Part shown: positions 26,458 through 35,840 of the stretch, in pieces
How the letters are laid out: each line of letters starts with the position of its first letter
How positions within the stretch are numbered: the first letter of the stretch is position 1
Source: Pedobacter gandavensis
GTDB taxonomy: Bacteria; Bacteroidota; Bacteroidia; Sphingobacteriales; Sphingobacteriaceae
Assembly (NCBI RefSeq): GCF_014172405.1
Contig: NZ_WNXC01000001.1
Span: 1,612,001-1,676,000 of the forward strand
Reading direction: 5' to 3'
DNA length: 64,000 nucleotides
Position numbers and translations under genes: made by a program
The notes under the pieces: model-generated
The model's input: only the letters and a program-made list of their open reading frames with translations
What the model was told of the DNA's origin: nothing
Database searches by the model: none

Positions 26458-26596
26458 TACAGCACAAATAATCGCTGCGCAAATTAAAGCGCGAATAAAA
26501 TTCCCCTATCTATTTTTTTAAAATGAAGGATGTTAAAAACATCCCCATGGCCATGCTTTGCAATAATCAACCAACAAACCATATCATACTAAAATC
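26458..26596 (+). promoter_or_regulatory. Leader region, possible attenuator
   Basis: This region links the poly-Cys ORF to the receptor. A hairpin (GCGC-N8-GCGC near 26475-26490) is followed about 20 nt later by a seven-T run (about 26513-26519). A second hairpin, GGATG-N7-CATCC, lies at about 26527-26543. The first hairpin plus T run could be a terminator that a stalled ribosome would disrupt. The structure was folded only by eye. Confidence 0.35.
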
Positions 26597-29176
26597 ATGA
26601 AAAAAAAATTACTTCTCGTCTTTTCCTTTATACTCCTGGTAAATTATGTTTTTGCCCAAACCGCGACAACAGGCGTTATAAAAAGTAGCAATGGCGCGCC
26701 GGTACCACATGCCACAGTACTCATCAGAGGCACAAAGATTTCTACAACTGCAGATCAGGATGGAAAATTCAGTATTGATTCCAAGCAAGATTTACCATTT
26801 TACCTCAGAGTCAGTTCAATTGGCTACAAATCCCAGGATTTTCAAATTCTAAAGTTTCAGGAAGCGCCCTTCGAATTGACACTGATTGAAAGCGAATTAC
26901 TCGATGAGATCGTGGTCACCTCCAGGAGACGCTCGGAAGTGCTGCAAGATGTACCAATTGCCATTACCGTAATCGGCGGACAAGCAGCAGAAAACGCAGG
27001 AGCTTTTAACGTCAACCGTTTAAAAGAGCTCGTTCCTTCCGTACAACTGTATGCCTCCAATGCGAGAAATACCACACTTAACATCAGAGGATTAGGTTCC
27101 ACATTTGGTTTAACCAACGACGGTATTGATCCTGGAGTAGGCTTTTATGTAGATGGCGTTTATCAGGCCCGCCCTGCGGCTACTTCTACAGATTTCCTTG
27201 ACATAGATCAAATTGAGATTCTGCGTGGCCCTCAAGGTACTTTGTTCGGAAAAAACACGACTGCCGGTGCATTCAACATCAGCACCACAAAACCAAGTCA
27301 GACACCAAGTGCAAAAGTAGAACTGAGCGCTGGAAACTATAATTTTATACAAGCAAAAACTTCCGTTACAGGAGGTATAGCAAAAAATCTTGCCGCAAGA
27401 TTGTCCATCTCAGGAACTCAACGCGATGGTACAATTTGGAATACCAGAGAAGAACGCAAATATAGTGGCCAAAACAACCTTGGTTTTAAAGGTCAGTTGT
27501 ATTTTACGCCCTCAGATAAATTACAGGTATTGTTAAGTGGTGATGCCAGCATTCAACATCCTGCAGGTTACCCATTGGTGATTGCAGGAGTAACCAGCAC
27601 AGAAAGAAGTGCTTACCGCCAGTATGCTAAAATCATTTCCGATCTGGGCTATCAACAACCTAAAATAGATCCTTTTTCAAGAGAAATCAATACCAATACA
27701 CCATGGAGGCACAACCAATCCATTGGTGGCTTATCTGTAAACCTGGATTATAAACTAGGTAATGGAACCCTGACATCTACTACCGCCTGGAGATTCTGGA
27801 ATTGGGATCCTACAAACGACAGAGATTTTTCTGAATTGTCTGCATTGACCAAATCTCAGGGAACCTCCCGCCATGATCAATATTCTCAAGAACTTAGGTA
27901 TGCTGGTAATATCGCTGAAAAAGTAAGTGGCGTAATTGGTCTATTTATCCTTGGCCAGAATTTGAAAGGACTGGAACAGACCGAAGAGGTCGGTAAAGAT
28001 CAGTGGAGATTTGTGCAAACAGCGAATACCGGAGCTCAGGCATTGTATTCCACACCAGGCTTGTTAGATGGCTATGGCATCAAAACCAATTCCAGCATCA
28101 AATCATTAAGTACAGCCATATTTGCACAAGCCGATTGGGAATTCCTTCCGAAACTGCATATTTTACCTGGTTTAAGGTTTACCTATGATAAAAAAGATGT
28201 GGATTATGACCGCGTAACTTATGGAGGCCTGCAAACCGCAGATGCAGCATTACTTGCCCTCAAAACAGCTGTTTACAGCAACCAACAATTCAAAACCAGT
28301 ACAGACAACAATAACTTATCTGGTAACCTTACCCTATCCTACCGCCCTAGCCCTAAGCTAAATGCCTATGGAACTTTCTCCACCGCTTATAAACCAGTTG
28401 GTGTAAACGTAGGAGGCTTGCCAACGACTGCCACTGGGGAAGCAGATTTATCTCTGGCGATTGTAAAACCAGAATACGTACAACATTACGAATTAGGTGT
28501 TAAAACCAAACCTTTTAAAGGTGCATTGGTAAACATTAGTGCTTTTAATACAGACATTAAAGATTACCAAACCAATGTACAGTCGCCACAATTGGGTGTA
28601 AACAGAGGTTATCTTGCCAATGCAGAAAAGGTGAATGTAAAAGGCTTAGAAGTAGATGCAACTTATCAAGTAAAAAGATTCTTGACTTTAAATGCTGCCC
28701 TGGCTTATCTTGATGGTAAATATGTGAAATTCACAAATGCCCCGCTACCTTTAGAAGAAACCGGACATACCGAACTCGTTAACGGTGTTGCTACTCAGGT
28801 CGCTTTTAAAGATGCTTCAGGAGGACGACTGCCAGGTATATCCAAATGGAATGTTTCCGGCGGTACAGAATTTAGCACCCCAGGTAATTTGTCTAGCTTA
28901 CTCGGTAGGTATTTTATTGCTGCTGATGCAAGTTACCGTTCAGGATATTCTTCAAACCCAACACCTTCAGGTGTTTTAAATGTTGAGGGCTATTCCTTGC
29001 TAAACGCGAGATTAGGATTTAAATCCGATAAGTTCTCCATCTTCGCCTGGAGCAGAAACATTACAAATACCCATTATTACGAACAATTACAAGCCGCAGC
29101 AGGTAACTCTGGCTTATATGCCGGAGTACTTGGTGACCCAAGAACTTATGGCCTTACCTTACGCTATTCTTTATAA
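26597..29176 (+). CDS. TonB-dependent outer-membrane receptor
   Basis: The 859-residue protein has a signal peptide (about residues 1-20), a carboxypeptidase-regulatory-like domain (TGVIKSSNGAPVPHATVLIR, about 24-105), a plug (about 108-230, with IVVTSRRRSEVLQDVPIAIT as TonB-box-like region and QIEILRGPQGTLFGKNTTAG), and a beta-barrel ending in GLTLRYSL. It is closer to siderophore or small-molecule receptors than to SusC, and no SusD gene follows. The poly-Cys leader upstream suggests a link to sulfur supply, for example uptake of an organosulfur compound. The ligand is unknown. Confidence 0.9.
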   Translation: MKKKLLLVFSFILLVNYVFAQTATTGVIKSSNGAPVPHATVLIRGTKISTTADQDGKFSIDSKQDLPFYLRVSSIGYKSQDFQILKFQEAPFELTLIESELLDEIVVTSRRRSEVLQDVPIAITVIGGQAAENAGAFNVNRLKELVPSVQLYASNARNTTLNIRGLGSTFGLTNDGIDPGVGFYVDGVYQARPAATSTDFLDIDQIEILRGPQGTLFGKNTTAGAFNISTTKPSQTPSAKVELSAGNYNFIQAKTSVTGGIAKNLAARLSISGTQRDGTIWNTREERKYSGQNNLGFKGQLYFTPSDKLQVLLSGDASIQHPAGYPLVIAGVTSTERSAYRQYAKIISDLGYQQPKIDPFSREINTNTPWRHNQSIGGLSVNLDYKLGNGTLTSTTAWRFWNWDPTNDRDFSELSALTKSQGTSRHDQYSQELRYAGNIAEKVSGVIGLFILGQNLKGLEQTEEVGKDQWRFVQTANTGAQALYSTPGLLDGYGIKTNSSIKSLSTAIFAQADWEFLPKLHILPGLRFTYDKKDVDYDRVTYGGLQTADAALLALKTAVYSNQQFKTSTDNNNLSGNLTLSYRPSPKLNAYGTFSTAYKPVGVNVGGLPTTATGEADLSLAIVKPEYVQHYELGVKTKPFKGALVNISAFNTDIKDYQTNVQSPQLGVNRGYLANAEKVNVKGLEVDATYQVKRFLTLNAALAYLDGKYVKFTNAPLPLEETGHTELVNGVATQVAFKDASGGRLPGISKWNVSGGTEFSTPGNLSSLLGRYFIAADASYRSGYSSNPTPSGVLNVEGYSLLNARLGFKSDKFSIFAWSRNITNTHYYEQLQAAAGNSGLYAGVLGDPRTYGLTLRYSL

Positions 29177-29346
29177 TACTGATGTAGCGCGGTCCAGCGG
29201 CAAGCATTTATTTTAAATGCTGCACAATATATCAATCGTTTCAGCGTCTTTATATGTGAGAGCGTTAATTTAGATAAAGGGAAATAGTCTTAGGATTATT
29301 TCCCTTTTCATTTTTATACAACTGCCCGAATTTATGCCTTAATAAG

Positions 29347-29379
29347 AAAGCCCTTAAATCATAGATTTTAAGGGCTTTT
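29347..29379 (+). terminator. Rho-independent terminator after the TonB receptor
   Basis: AAAGCCCTTAAATC pairs with GATTTTAAGGGCTTT around ATA. It is the only clear feature of the 29177-29502 gap. Confidence 0.85.
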
Positions 29380-29502
29380 CTGTTCTTAATTAAGGTGGGG
29401 GACTTAATTAAATTTTTAGGGAGCTGATCGGTGTGCTGTGATCATCATTTTTCAGACGTCACCAATCCCGATCAACACTGCAAAAATAGGAAGTCTACAA
29501 TT

Positions 29503-31863
29503 CTATTTATTACGGGAAACCGTATTTAATGATTTAGCCTGGCCACCAAGTACCAATTCAAGTACCCCACCCTTACGGAGATCCTCAAACTTCAACTTAA
29601 GCCCAGTCAAGTTCTTTCCATTGAGCTTGCCACTCTGGATATAAGGATGATTTGGATCTTGTTCAGAAACCTGAATCAAAAAATCTTTTTTCTGTATATC
29701 CTTAGGAAGTTTGATCCTGACACTTTCAAACAATGGCGCACCAATTAAAAAAGAAGGTTCCGGTGCCGTCAGCCCTTTGACATCAAAAAGCCCCATGGCA
29801 GCCAATACGTACCATGCACCCAACTGTCCTTGATCCTCATCCTGACCGTAGCCATAACCATGAATACCATCGGTTCCATAAAACTCATTGCAGATTGCCC
29901 TTACCCATTTTTGACTCAGATCTGGCCTTCCTGCATAATGAAACAACCAGGAAACATGTAGGTTCGGCTGATTCCCATGATTATACAACCCTTCAATTCC
30001 AGCAAAAGCATCAATATGCTTCCCTCCACCAAATAAGTTTTGCTGAGAAATCGTAAAAATACTGTCTAAACGGCGACTAAATGTCTCTTTGCCCAGCATC
30101 CCCACCAGTTCTTCTGGAGCATGAGGCACATAAAAAGTATATTGCCAGGCATTGCCTTCTTGAAAACCGCGCCAGGATTCGAAAGGATTAAAGCGATCTA
30201 GAAATTTGCCTAGACTATCTTTTGGCCTGATAAATTTCGTACCTGGATCATAAAGTAACTTCCAACCCTCGGAAAGTTTCATGAGCTGTTTGTAATCTTC
30301 AGGCTGATGAACTGCATGAGCAAATTGTGCAGCTGCAAATGAAGAGAATGAATATTCTAAGGTATGAGAAGCCCCAAAAGGAGAACCATGTGTGTTTAAT
30401 TCCGGATTACCGCTCTGGTCCTTTACAAATGGAGAATAACCCTTTGCTACAAAAACGCCGACGTCCAATTTTCCCGCTCCGGGAATCCGATCTTTCGCTT
30501 CCAATTCATTTTTCCGAACCGCCGCATAAGCCAAGGGAACATCATAATTCCGAATGCCTACATTATAAGCCGCCGCAATGGCCAATCCTGTGAAGTTTGT
30601 ACCTACACCAGATACGTATTTACTATTTGCAATCCCATCGCCAAGCCAACCTGCGTCTTTATACACCAACAATTGACTTTGTACCCAATCATTGTAATAT
30701 TCTGGATAAGCAATAGCCCATAACTGAGTTAAGTTCCAGAATGCGCCCCAAATTGCATCCGTATTATAGTGATTGTGTAAGAGTTTACCATTCTTCAAAA
30801 GCGGAATCTGACCGATGCTACCATCATTTTTCGGATAGGCACCATTCACATCATTCGCCAATCCTCTACCTAAAAGTGCATGAAAGAGCCCGGTATAAAA
30901 CTTAACGCGATCTTGTACAAGTCCACCTTTTACTTCAATTCTGCCCAAAGAATGGTTCCAATTCTGAATCGCTTTAACCTTCGCTTTTTCAAAGTTTAAT
31001 CCGGAAGCTTCTTTGACCAGATTCGCTTTTGCATTTTCTACAGAAGTATAAGAAAGACCTGTTTTAATTCCAATTTGATCTCCTTTTTTTGTTTTAAACC
31101 TCAGGTACATCCCCGCACCTTTTCCTTTGATGGTTTTAAGCCCATTAAACTGCGTACTATCGATAAATGCACCATAAGAAACCGGAATTCTATCCAGCTC
31201 CGCATAAAAATACATCGTCACATTTGCTTTCTCCTGATATTTCTGAACATAGACCGGCTTAGTCACCACATAGCCCCAAACATGCTGACCATCATAAGTC
31301 ACCTCAGCGTCCAATACCGGGCCGCTCTCTCCCAGCTTATGACCAATATCAAAAATAACATTTGCGGAGTCCGTTTCTGGAAATGTATATTGATGAAAAC
31401 CCACTCTCTCTGTCGCAGTGAGCTCCGCTTTTATTTGATAATCCTTTAATAGTACCCGATAATATCCCGCAGTAGCATACTCATCTGCCTTGTCAAAAGA
31501 AGACCTGTACCCGGAATTTTTCTCCTGCAGTTTACCTGGAACGGTTTTCAGCTTACCTACTGTTGCGGCAAATAAAACCCCTCCAATCTGAAACTCATGA
31601 AAGTTCGCGAAACCTTCTATGGAACGATGGCGGTCATCATAACCAACAGCCTCCCATCCTGAGCGATTTCCTTCGGAACCGTTTGTACTCGGAGCCAGCT
31701 TGGCCATCCCAAAAGGAACAGCTGCGGGCGTATAGAAAAAATATCGACTGTGCGCAGAGCCAATATTCGGCTTCACATATTGAACCAGATCTGCCTCTTT
31801 TTGTGCATAAAGTAACGTCGCCTGAATACTAACTAATAATATTAAAAGAATCCTTCTCATCAT
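29503..31863 (-). CDS. GH92 family alpha-mannosidase
   Basis: The 786-residue protein has a signal peptide (about 1-20) and the GH92 two-domain structure. Near the N-terminus are YVKPNIGSAHSRYFFYTPAA and PFGMAKLAPST. The catalytic (alpha/alpha)6 domain shows TDAIWGAFWNLTQLWAI, FQEGNAWQYTFYVPHAPEE and DEDQGQLGAWYVLAAMGLF, with the acidic residues of the family. GH92 enzymes are calcium-dependent exo-alpha-mannosidases that trim N-glycans or mannans, usually alpha-1,2 linkages. It is divergent from the GH3/six-hairpin operon and shares an operator palindrome with it. The linkage specificity is inference. Confidence 0.92.
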   Translation of the reverse strand: MMRRILLILLVSIQATLLYAQKEADLVQYVKPNIGSAHSRYFFYTPAAVPFGMAKLAPSTNGSEGNRSGWEAVGYDDRHRSIEGFANFHEFQIGGVLFAATVGKLKTVPGKLQEKNSGYRSSFDKADEYATAGYYRVLLKDYQIKAELTATERVGFHQYTFPETDSANVIFDIGHKLGESGPVLDAEVTYDGQHVWGYVVTKPVYVQKYQEKANVTMYFYAELDRIPVSYGAFIDSTQFNGLKTIKGKGAGMYLRFKTKKGDQIGIKTGLSYTSVENAKANLVKEASGLNFEKAKVKAIQNWNHSLGRIEVKGGLVQDRVKFYTGLFHALLGRGLANDVNGAYPKNDGSIGQIPLLKNGKLLHNHYNTDAIWGAFWNLTQLWAIAYPEYYNDWVQSQLLVYKDAGWLGDGIANSKYVSGVGTNFTGLAIAAAYNVGIRNYDVPLAYAAVRKNELEAKDRIPGAGKLDVGVFVAKGYSPFVKDQSGNPELNTHGSPFGASHTLEYSFSSFAAAQFAHAVHQPEDYKQLMKLSEGWKLLYDPGTKFIRPKDSLGKFLDRFNPFESWRGFQEGNAWQYTFYVPHAPEELVGMLGKETFSRRLDSIFTISQQNLFGGGKHIDAFAGIEGLYNHGNQPNLHVSWLFHYAGRPDLSQKWVRAICNEFYGTDGIHGYGYGQDEDQGQLGAWYVLAAMGLFDVKGLTAPEPSFLIGAPLFESVRIKLPKDIQKKDFLIQVSEQDPNHPYIQSGKLNGKNLTGLKLKFEDLRKGGVLELVLGGQAKSLNTVSRNK

Positions 31864-31917
31864 GGTTTAAGGTTTAGGTTTTACGCTCGCAAAGACAAAC
31901 AGAAACGCAGTCCAAGA

Positions 31918-31933
31918 GAATGTATACACATAC
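31918..31933 (-). promoter_or_regulatory. Operator-like palindrome in front of GH92
   Basis: On the minus strand the sequence is GTATGTGTATACATTC, downstream of a TATATTTG -7 box (31947-31940). The copy in front of the divergent GH3 gene reads GTATGTACATACATTC (32065-32080). The two differ at 2 of 16 positions. Confidence 0.55.
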
Positions 31934-32057
31934 TAGTCAAATATATTTTAATTCCTCAACACTTTAAAATATATTACACAATAACCAGTTAACATCATCA
32001 ACAAGCCGCATTTCAAGATAAATCTCCAATTTTTAACTGACGACATTTAAATTTTGC

Positions 32058-32080
32058 TATACTTGTATGTACATACATTC
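32058..32080 (+). promoter_or_regulatory. GH3 promoter box with operator palindrome
   Basis: TATACTTG (32058-32065) resembles the -7 box with one mismatch. TGTATGTACATACA (32064-32077) is a perfect 14-bp palindrome overlapping its end. Its form resembles operators of GntR/LacI-type sugar regulators such as AraR, but no regulator gene is nearby. Confidence 0.55.
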
Positions 32081-32095
32081 CAGAACCAAACCATC

Positions 32096-34423
32096 ATGAA
32101 TAGACTTGGCCTATTGACCTGTTGTTTTTTTCTTTCGGCTCCACTGACTGCCTTTTGCCAGCAACCGCTTTACAAAGACGCCAATCAACCTATCGCACTA
32201 AGGACTAAAGATTTGATTCAGCGAATGACGCTAAAAGAAAAGGTAGGTCAATTGTTAAGTCCGCTTGGGTGGGAAATGTATGAGCGACAAGGAAACCAGG
32301 TTAAAGTATCTCAGAAATTCAAGGAACTTGTTAAAGAAAAGCAAATTGGCATGCTTTGGGCAACATTCAGAGCCGATCCATGGACGCAGAAAACATTAGC
32401 CAATGGTCTTAACCCTGAAATGTCTGCCCAAGCAGCAAACGAATTACAGCGCTACATGCTTACAAACACGCGTCTTGGCATTCCTATATTTTTAGCAGAA
32501 GAAGCCCCTCATGGGCACATGGCTATTGGCACCACGGTATTCCCTACGGGTATTGGTCAGGCTTCCACCTGGAACCCTGCCTTGTTAAAAAACATGGCGG
32601 AGTCTGTGGCCAAAGAAGTCCGACTGCAAGGCGGCCACATCAGCTACGGTCCGGTATTAGATTTATCGCGAGATCCGCGCTGGTCCCGTGTAGAAGAAAG
32701 CTACGGAGAAGATCCAGTGCTAACCGGTAAACTTGCCGCTTCCATCATCACCGGTTTAGGTGCTGGCAAATTAGAAAATCCATATAGCACAATAGCGACT
32801 CTCAAACATTTTGTGGCCTATGCCATACCTGAAGGAGGCCACAATGGTGCCGCTGCCAGTGTTGGCGAAAGAGAACTTAGAGAATACTTCCTACCCCCTT
32901 TTCAATCTGCAATAAACGCCGGAGCCAAATCGATTATGGCCGCTTACAATTCCATTGATGGCATCCCTTGCAGTTCCAACTCCTTTTTACTGACGGATAT
33001 TCTAAGAAAAGAATGGGGCTTTAAAGGGTTTACCGTTTCTGATTTGGGAAGCATAGAAGGTATCAAAGGAAGTCACCGCATCGCTAGAGATTATACAGAA
33101 GCCGCCGTACTTGCGGTTTCAGCAGGTTTAGATGCAGATCTGGGAGGAAATGCCTACCCCAACCTGATCGCGGCGGTAGCGCAAGGAAAAATAGAAGAAC
33201 GCCTAATTGATACTGCCGTATCCAGGATCCTTAGGCTAAAGTTTGAAATGGGCTTATTTGAACATCCATTTGTCATTCCCCAAAAAGCTAAAAAGGAGAT
33301 TAAAACAAAAGAAAACATCAACCTATCTCGCCAGGTGGCCAGGGAATCTATAATCCTCTTAGAAAACAAAAACAGCGTCCTTCCACTAAAAAAAGGGATT
33401 AAAGTGGCCGTGGTAGGCCCTAATGCAGACAATGTATACAACATGCTGGGTGATTACACTGCCCCGCAACCCGAGGGAAGCGTGACCACCGTATTACAAG
33501 GCATCCGCTCAAAACTATCCGCTTCAGCAGTCAGCTATGTAAAAGGCTGTGCGATCCGTGATACCACTGATACCAACATTCCTCAAGCCCTCGCAGCAGC
33601 CGAAGCCGCAGATGTAGTCATCGCTGTAGTTGGTGGATCAAGTGCCCGTGATTTTAAAACGGAATATGCCGCAACAGGCGCAGCAATTACAACTGTTTCA
33701 ACGATCTCCGATATGGAAAGTGGAGAAGGTTTTGATCGTGCTACGCTTGACCTCCTGGGCAAGCAAATGGACTTATTACGTGCATTAAAGAAAACAGGAA
33801 AACCTCTAATTGTGGTCTACATACAAGGCAGACCACTCAACATGAACTGGGCAAAAGAAAATGCAGATGCTTTAATTTGCGCCTGGTACCCCGGACAAGA
33901 AGGCGGTTCTGCAATTGCAGATGTATTGTTCGGCGACTATAACCCTGCCGGCAGGCTCCCGATTTCTGTACCCAGAAGTGTAGGCCAAATCCCAATTCAT
34001 TACAATAGAAAAAGTCCATTAGACCACCGTTATGTAGAAGAAGAAGCAACTCCGCTCTACCCATTTGGCTATGGAAAAAGTTATACCACCTTTACCTATG
34101 ATCAACTAAATATTTCCAAAACCGAAGGAAGCTACAAAGTATCCTTTACCCTGAAGAATACCGGCACAGTGGATGGAGAGGAAGTCGCACAGCTCTACCT
34201 AAAAAACCAATTCGCTTCCACCTCCCAACCGATCAAACAATTGAAGAATTTTGAACGGGTTAAACTTAAAGCAGGAGCATCAAAACTGGTAGAGTTTGTA
34301 CTGAGCACCGATGAACTTTCCATCATCAACAAGGACATGAAAAAGGTGTTTGAACCCAACAGTACATTCACCATCATGATCGGTTCAGCATCTGACAACA
34401 TCCATTTAACCAAACAAATTTAA
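32096..34423 (+). CDS. GH3 family beta-glucosidase-like hydrolase
   Basis: The ATG at 32096 gives MNRLGLLTCCFFLSAPLTAF, a proper signal peptide; the in-frame ATG at 32054 would put 14 odd residues before it. The GH3 N-terminal domain has EEAPHGHMAIGTTVFP, GPVLDLSRDPRWSRVEESYGED, TIATLKHFVAYA and GFTVSDLGSIEG (nucleophile Asp). The C-terminal domain and a fibronectin III-like domain follow (YPFGYGKSYTTF). It is periplasmic or secreted. The six-hairpin glycosidase starts 5 bp later, so they form an operon. The sugar specificity is not known; GH3 includes beta-glucosidases and beta-xylosidases. Confidence 0.92.
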   Translation: MNRLGLLTCCFFLSAPLTAFCQQPLYKDANQPIALRTKDLIQRMTLKEKVGQLLSPLGWEMYERQGNQVKVSQKFKELVKEKQIGMLWATFRADPWTQKTLANGLNPEMSAQAANELQRYMLTNTRLGIPIFLAEEAPHGHMAIGTTVFPTGIGQASTWNPALLKNMAESVAKEVRLQGGHISYGPVLDLSRDPRWSRVEESYGEDPVLTGKLAASIITGLGAGKLENPYSTIATLKHFVAYAIPEGGHNGAAASVGERELREYFLPPFQSAINAGAKSIMAAYNSIDGIPCSSNSFLLTDILRKEWGFKGFTVSDLGSIEGIKGSHRIARDYTEAAVLAVSAGLDADLGGNAYPNLIAAVAQGKIEERLIDTAVSRILRLKFEMGLFEHPFVIPQKAKKEIKTKENINLSRQVARESIILLENKNSVLPLKKGIKVAVVGPNADNVYNMLGDYTAPQPEGSVTTVLQGIRSKLSASAVSYVKGCAIRDTTDTNIPQALAAAEAADVVIAVVGGSSARDFKTEYAATGAAITTVSTISDMESGEGFDRATLDLLGKQMDLLRALKKTGKPLIVVYIQGRPLNMNWAKENADALICAWYPGQEGGSAIADVLFGDYNPAGRLPISVPRSVGQIPIHYNRKSPLDHRYVEEEATPLYPFGYGKSYTTFTYDQLNISKTEGSYKVSFTLKNTGTVDGEEVAQLYLKNQFASTSQPIKQLKNFERVKLKAGASKLVEFVLSTDELSIINKDMKKVFEPNSTFTIMIGSASDNIHLTKQI

Positions 34424-34428
34424 AACCT

Positions 34429-35739
34429 ATGAAAAAATATACCATCTGTCTATTGTCTTTCCTGGTGATCGGTTGCCACTTTGAAGGAAAAACTCAGCAA
34501 CAGGAACTGGCCGCCAAAATTCTTGCAGATACTTCACTCAATACCGTTGATCGTTTGGCAAAGAACGTGATCAAAGAAGGCTTCAATGCCGGAAGCGGTT
34601 ACTCTCAGATCTGGGCCAGAGATTTCAATACGCTGATTGAAACTTCTTTAGATGTTCAATCCAAAGCAGACGTTCGTGGAGCCATCCTCCTCTTTTTTGC
34701 CCTCCAACAGAAGAATGATGAGATGGTAGATGGTTATGTCATCAAGAAAGATTTCACCTGGAATGATGACACCCCCTATTACTCAGATGCAGCACCAGCT
34801 CATGTAGGATTCAAGAACACAGTAGAGACCGATCAGGAAACCTCATTGATCCAGCTCGTAGGAAAATACATTCAAAAAACCGGAGATGTTGGCCTATTAA
34901 ATGAAAAGGTAGCCGGTGTAACCGTCCTTGCCAGAATAGAAAAGATGATTGATTATTTGTTGCGCGAGCGTTACAACAAACAATACGGTTTACTGTGGGG
35001 AGCAATGACTGCCGACTGGGGAGATGTACAACCTAACGATACCTTTGGCTGCGACTGGAACAACTTATCTAATGAAGCGATCGATGTTTACGACAATGCC
35101 ATGTTCATAATTGCCTTGCAATATTTGGAAAAAGTGGTCCCTGACCCCGCTAAAGTAGCGCAATGGAAAAAACTGGAAAAAGGAATCCATGACCGGGTAA
35201 GAAAGTACCTTTGGGATGCAAAAAACCAAAAATTCATCCCACATATTTACCCGGGAAAATCACCTATCCCTGCTGGATTTGATGAAAACACTATCTATTA
35301 CCATGGAGGCACTGCAATTGCAATAGAAGCAGGCTTGCTTTCAAAAAAAGAAATAGCGACGGTCAACAAGCAAATGGTAGAAAACGTAAAACTTTCCGGA
35401 ATGCCCAGCATTGGGCTAACCATTTACCCGACCTATCCTGAAGGATTTTTCAAAGGAGGAATGAGCAAAGCTTATGTCTATCAAAATGGTGGCGACTGGA
35501 CCTGGTTCGGTGGCAGAATGATCCAGCAGCTTATCGCCAATGGTTTTGTAAAAGAAGCCTATGAAGAAGTTCGCCCGATGATTGATCGTGTAGTTAAAAA
35601 CCAAGGTTTTTATGAGTGGTACGGCCAGGGAGATGTTCCTAGCGGATCAGGTAAATTTAAAGGCTCTGCAGGTGTATTGAGCAAAGCGATTGGACAATTC
35701 AAAGATTGGGCAGCAGCAAATCAAAAGAAAACACCTTAG
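34429..35739 (+). CDS. Six-hairpin glycosidase-like lipoprotein
   Basis: The 436-residue protein starts with a lipoprotein signal (LLSFLVIGCHFEG, Cys16) and an (alpha/alpha)6-type domain: GYSQIWARDFNTLIETSLDV, DDTPYYSDAAPAHVGFKNTV, AMTADWGDVQPNDTFGCDWN, ENTIYYHGGTAIAIEAGLLS and YEWYGQGDVPSGSGKFKGSA. The acidic residues in WARDF and GDVP are candidates for catalysis. It resembles GH63/GH37-like and related glucosidase or mannosidase families, but I cannot assign one. It is translationally close to the GH3 gene, which points to sequential action on the same glycan. Confidence 0.7.
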   Translation: MKKYTICLLSFLVIGCHFEGKTQQQELAAKILADTSLNTVDRLAKNVIKEGFNAGSGYSQIWARDFNTLIETSLDVQSKADVRGAILLFFALQQKNDEMVDGYVIKKDFTWNDDTPYYSDAAPAHVGFKNTVETDQETSLIQLVGKYIQKTGDVGLLNEKVAGVTVLARIEKMIDYLLRERYNKQYGLLWGAMTADWGDVQPNDTFGCDWNNLSNEAIDVYDNAMFIIALQYLEKVVPDPAKVAQWKKLEKGIHDRVRKYLWDAKNQKFIPHIYPGKSPIPAGFDENTIYYHGGTAIAIEAGLLSKKEIATVNKQMVENVKLSGMPSIGLTIYPTYPEGFFKGGMSKAYVYQNGGDWTWFGGRMIQQLIANGFVKEAYEEVRPMIDRVVKNQGFYEWYGQGDVPSGSGKFKGSAGVLSKAIGQFKDWAAANQKKTP

Positions 35740-35761
35740 CAGTATCATATACTCAAATTAT

Positions 35762-35795
35762 AAAAAAGGTTTAAGCTTAGGTTTAAACCTTTTTT
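35762..35795 (+). terminator. Bidirectional terminator, GH operon/MFS gene
   Basis: AAAAAAGGTTTAA pairs with TTAAACCTTTTTT. It lies between the convergent ends of the six-hairpin gene and the MFS transporter gene (stop at 35841). Confidence 0.88.
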
Positions 35796-35840
35796 ATGCG
35801 AAACAATATCAGAAATAGGCCGGCAAACATTTTACATCAG

